NCBI GenBank assembly: GCA_036013505.1
Contig: CP107851.1
Location: 10,030,001-10,094,000 of the forward strand
Reading direction: 5' to 3'
DNA: 64,000 nt
Source of the DNA: Streptomyces sp. NBC_00510
GTDB lineage: Bacteria > Actinomycetota > Actinomycetes > Streptomycetales > Streptomycetaceae
Below are positions 62,301-64,000 of the stretch, one piece after another. A program made the position numbers and the translations under genes. How positions within the stretch are numbered: the first letter of the stretch is position 1; every line of letters begins with the position of its first letter. The notes beneath the pieces are model-generated. The model saw only the letters and a list, made by a program, of their open reading frames with translations, made no database searches and was not told the DNA's origin.

Positions 62301-64000
62301 GCCGAGCGGAGCCTCATCTGGAAGGCGTTGTTGACCTTACTGTCGTCGGCGTCCAGCGCCCCGGCGGCGGTGACCAGCAGCGAGCTTGCCGCTACGGCGA
62401 GGCGACGGTCCACATCGGCGGTATCCAGCTCGGGAGGAAAGAGGCTATCGAGGAGCCCGGAGTCCAAGATAGGTGGAGCGAGCGGGTCGTCCACAGCCTC
62501 GCCGCGGGTCATCGCGGCAATGACCAGAGAGCGCAACGCCTGCTCGCTCGCTTGCCCCAACAACAGGTGCCCAGAGGCAGCGGAAGAGAGGACGCGTGCG
62601 TCTTCCAGTAGCACCAGCGTGCGGCGCGGGAACCCGACGGAGGGGCTCTCCAAGACGTGCCGAGGCAGGGCAAGCTGATCCGAGAGAGCCCAGACGGCGA
62701 GGATCGCGAGCGGTTCCGGGCCTTCGGGCTTGTCAGTCCCGGTGATGAGGCGGCAATCGAGTTCAAGCAGGGTCTTGGCCACACTGGGGATGGTTCCCTC
62801 CAGCAAGGCGGTGGCCACGGCGGCCGGGTCGGGCGTGGTGGTGCCGCGCTCGGCGCTACCGAGATAGCCTTTCGCGCTGTGGTTCAGGACACCCGGTAGC
62901 CTCAGCCGGCGGTCCTGGATGCGGGCCAGGACGTCGTCACCGTCGACTGTCACACGTTCGTGGGCCATGAGAGCAGTAAGGAAATCTGCGGCCTCTTGCT
63001 GCTGAAGCTCCTCCAGCCGGACGGGAACCTGAAGATCTAGTTGGTCGTCTCCGTGGACGGTGAGGCGGACACGGGAGATGACGATGTTGGCCGTATCCCG
63101 GAAATAGGGGTGCGCGAGCAGTCGATCGAGCTCGCCGCTGATCTGGCGGGGTTCGTATCCCAGGCGCCCGCAGTCGATGACGAGGAGCAGAGTGCGCCCA
63201 CGGGCATGTTCCCGGAGCCCGTCGATGACCAGTTCGCGACGGGGGTCGCCGTCGGTCTCGATGTCTTGGGAGACGTCCTGGAGGCGGACCTCCAGCGCGG
63301 AGGCGAGGGCCTCCAGGACCGGAGACTCGGCACTGGCATTCAGGATTGTGATCTCCAGTAGCAGCCAGGGTTGTTCTGCTGGCGCGGATTCTTTAACACC
63401 GGGGGTGGCCAGCAGTTGGCGGACGAACGCCTTCTTGCCGGCATAGCGGGGTCCGTGCACTGGGAGTACGGTGCGTTGCCGGAAGCGGCCCAGGGCGGCT
63501 TCCAGTTCCTGGGTGCGGCCGGTGAAGGTGGCCTCCGGAGCAGGCCAGGCCCGAAAGCCGTTCGGCAGAGACCGCTGGAGGCTGGCGGTCTCGGCGGTGA
63601 TCGACGGGTAGGTGTGCGGGATACGGGGAGGTGCGATGTGCAGACGGTTACGCAGCCATGGCCGTTCCGCCCAGTTGGCCGTTGACTGGTGTGGCACGAG
63701 ATTGGTCGTATCTGTGTCGTCAGAGCCAGCAATCATCTCGTCCACCGCATCGAACGCCCACTGTGCGGACAGGCTGGCCCGTGTCTCCTTTACGCCCTCG
63801 AACGCCTTGAGCAGGGCTCCGGTGAAGAAGGTGGTCTCGCGTCCGGAGTCGCCAAGCGCAGTGTGCTCCTCCGACGCGGCGGCCATGACGAACCACCCGC
63901 GCTCACTACCGGCGGGCGTGGGCTCCCCCGGCACGGAACGGATGGCGCGGCCGGCGTAGCAGCAATCGAGGATGAGCAGTTTACGCTCGGCCCTCTTGCC
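59369..64000 (-). CDS. Large caspase, P-loop and helical-repeat protein (5' end outside window)
   Basis: More than 1540 residues are visible; the start lies beyond the window. The first visible residues read KLLILDCCYAGRA, the Cys motif of a caspase fold (Cys codon 63959-63961), followed by MAAASEEHTALGD typical of that domain. Next comes a P-loop (GPRYAGKK, about 63431-63454) with an AAA/STAND-like region (LLLVIDCGRLGYEP as Walker B-like). A long all-helical C-terminus rich in Leu and Ala resembles TPR arrays. This protease-switch-sensor layout fits STAND-type conflict proteins. The His of the caspase dyad is outside the window. Its neighbour is a PD-(D/E)XK nuclease-like gene. Confidence 0.85.
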   Translation of the reverse strand, partial: GKRAERKLLILDCCYAGRAIRSVPGEPTPAGSERGWFVMAAASEEHTALGDSGRETTFFTGALLKAFEGVKETRASLSAQWAFDAVDEMIAGSDDTDTTNLVPHQSTANWAERPWLRNRLHIAPPRIPHTYPSITAETASLQRSLPNGFRAWPAPEATFTGRTQELEAALGRFRQRTVLPVHGPRYAGKKAFVRQLLATPGVKESAPAEQPWLLLEITILNASAESPVLEALASALEVRLQDVSQDIETDGDPRRELVIDGLREHARGRTLLLVIDCGRLGYEPRQISGELDRLLAHPYFRDTANIVISRVRLTVHGDDQLDLQVPVRLEELQQQEAADFLTALMAHERVTVDGDDVLARIQDRRLRLPGVLNHSAKGYLGSAERGTTTPDPAAVATALLEGTIPSVAKTLLELDCRLITGTDKPEGPEPLAILAVWALSDQLALPRHVLESPSVGFPRRTLVLLEDARVLSSAASGHLLLGQASEQALRSLVIAAMTRGEAVDDPLAPPILDSGLLDSLFPPELDTADVDRRLAVAASSLLVTAAGALDADDSKVNNAFQMRLRSALGWIEDEGGKRLPALHDVICSLVVAPAGDAPYLPASAEGLVQPAPREEQTATEPAASERPTSTPISDESIAPLAALYRLYHGVASLTFAARAEGAAAETGAQFVAAATEFSAALANCEPEQVPHTLLRSADASLALTGNKLRLRARLLDVRLAAIDVLLLGARQRGPGQASRITLAVSWLLNTADSLIDADRLSEARELVGKSEDLVAEELPQEDGTPRSIHSRLQLNSRIARVRSRLHLDPAQSRRELLDVVRSVVSGVELAHEQGEQLPLWSMRLFEAAILLLQQSSTDEELVETRTLVMESLERSWGDRRSWPPSICIPAAGFLRKVHVRCTDPALKQNGAQEAVELLAHLPAASHEEVARAGTTFQPPSEAGRRIPSLNDRDAAKVLSSLAQAYGFLARALRENQRFGAARTRLAKAEEYARAAVELAPTAFSYSVWLRQVLDIRRSAPRTGVSGEAAEKRRRVCVKAVRSWLARRDVRSHAHALLDLTCLDSDWFEEGSLRGAAQRTGEDFLRLHPVIQRRRIEAIYRERQQKLKAHRHRYGPSIELCALEMRLEREYRRWKGVLDFKVAKDERKKGIGPGPNTPTPQVDNASVFEVFRAAAALWPGDARLIAAEAGFRRYIWNYSKAIALYEYLARTAPNGEIRRVARLSAAEAMLADVEFSNPDHRTDWHARLVDAREHLNAVLSDSSRIGLAVVLRERVAIRLGEPVNWEPIDAAFETVVGGDYAGAIGRFLERRHYGQDRSPDRVGDRVRITTKGGSERVGHNPLRDLLDDFLDSHVDRDGAPGTVSDSAHDTPPHPSTADTLTGDGDLGEFTSELLGELLLTEFTSMQLLGGLGKLYLDRAADLVARYQTLHGSEPAPDSSTALDAAGHARRAYDCFDACRVLQEAHGNESIVTKFERGRAVTLAAKFLHSPDPFPRPLLQGRGPQLQQAVRLLLTAREHSVSGFNSVCSRAVGENFEVQEHVGLR

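Noticed and set aside
1..64000. CRISPR arrays, tRNA and rRNA genes
   Set aside because: No regularly spaced repeats and no tRNA- or rRNA-like sequence were noticed on either strand; a dedicated scan was not possible.

Overview
The window is very GC-rich, with many GTG starts, GTGA/ATGA overlaps between neighbouring genes and strong GGAGG-type ribosome sites. Together with families such as DUF2637, LysM-BTAD proteins, actinobacterial Tad pili and LGFP repeats, this points to a Streptomyces-like actinomycete. No tRNA, rRNA, CRISPR array, integrase or standard relaxase was found. The layout looks like an accessory region (chromosome arm, large plasmid or decayed integrative element) rather than a housekeeping locus.

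Left part (1-13.3 kb). A DNA/RNA non-specific endonuclease and a caspase-fold peptidase are divergently arranged around an AT-rich spacer holding a perfect 16-bp palindrome. Next come remnants of IS3 and ISL3 transposases around an M23 peptidoglycan peptidase, a cysteine-rich protein of unknown role, a gluzincin-type HExxH metallopeptidase and small membrane or orphan proteins. The part ends with a compact RiPP locus on the minus strand: a 38-residue lasso-type precursor, a fused RRE-protease B protein and an asparagine-synthetase-like cyclase.

Middle part (13.5-44.4 kb). Two long minus-strand operons dominate. The first (25.1 to 13.6 kb) encodes a Tad-type pilus or secretion apparatus: a lipoprotein, an exported protein, a SAF/CpaB-like protein, a CpaE/TadZ-like ATPase, TadA, TadB, TadC, a small pilin-like protein and three TadE/TadG-like minor pilins. 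It ends with a 1154-residue membrane protein carrying two LysM domains and a C-terminal BTAD regulator domain. The second (44.4 to 30.5 kb) is a type IV secretion/conjugation operon: a TcpC/VirB8-like protein, small membrane proteins, VirB4, VirB6/TrbL-like, a VirB1-like lytic transglycosylase-NlpC/P60 protein, a VirD4-like coupling ATPase, a replication-relaxation protein and an HTH/zinc-ribbon protein. Between them lie a DUF2637 mobile-element protein and a beta-lactamase-fold hydrolase with five N-terminal repeats. Repeated CGGTGAG motifs lie just upstream of the conjugation operon.

Right part (45.5-64 kb). A Phd-type antitoxin with a perfect inverted-repeat operator is followed by a VapC toxin cut off by IS3 debris. 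Next is a conflict-type pair: an EACC1-like small protein and a caspase-Hsp70 fusion. Two orphan proteins follow, one with an LGFP repeat. Then comes an NMT1/SsuA-like ABC importer operon with a stand-alone MgsA/RarA C-terminal domain and a ribokinase-family sugar kinase. The window ends with an XRE regulator next to a perfect 32-bp palindrome, a PD-(D/E)XK nuclease-like protein and a very large caspase/P-loop/helical-repeat protein cut by the window edge. Three separate caspase-fold proteins in 64 kb, two of them beside nuclease-like genes, suggest stacked conflict or defence modules around a conjugative core.
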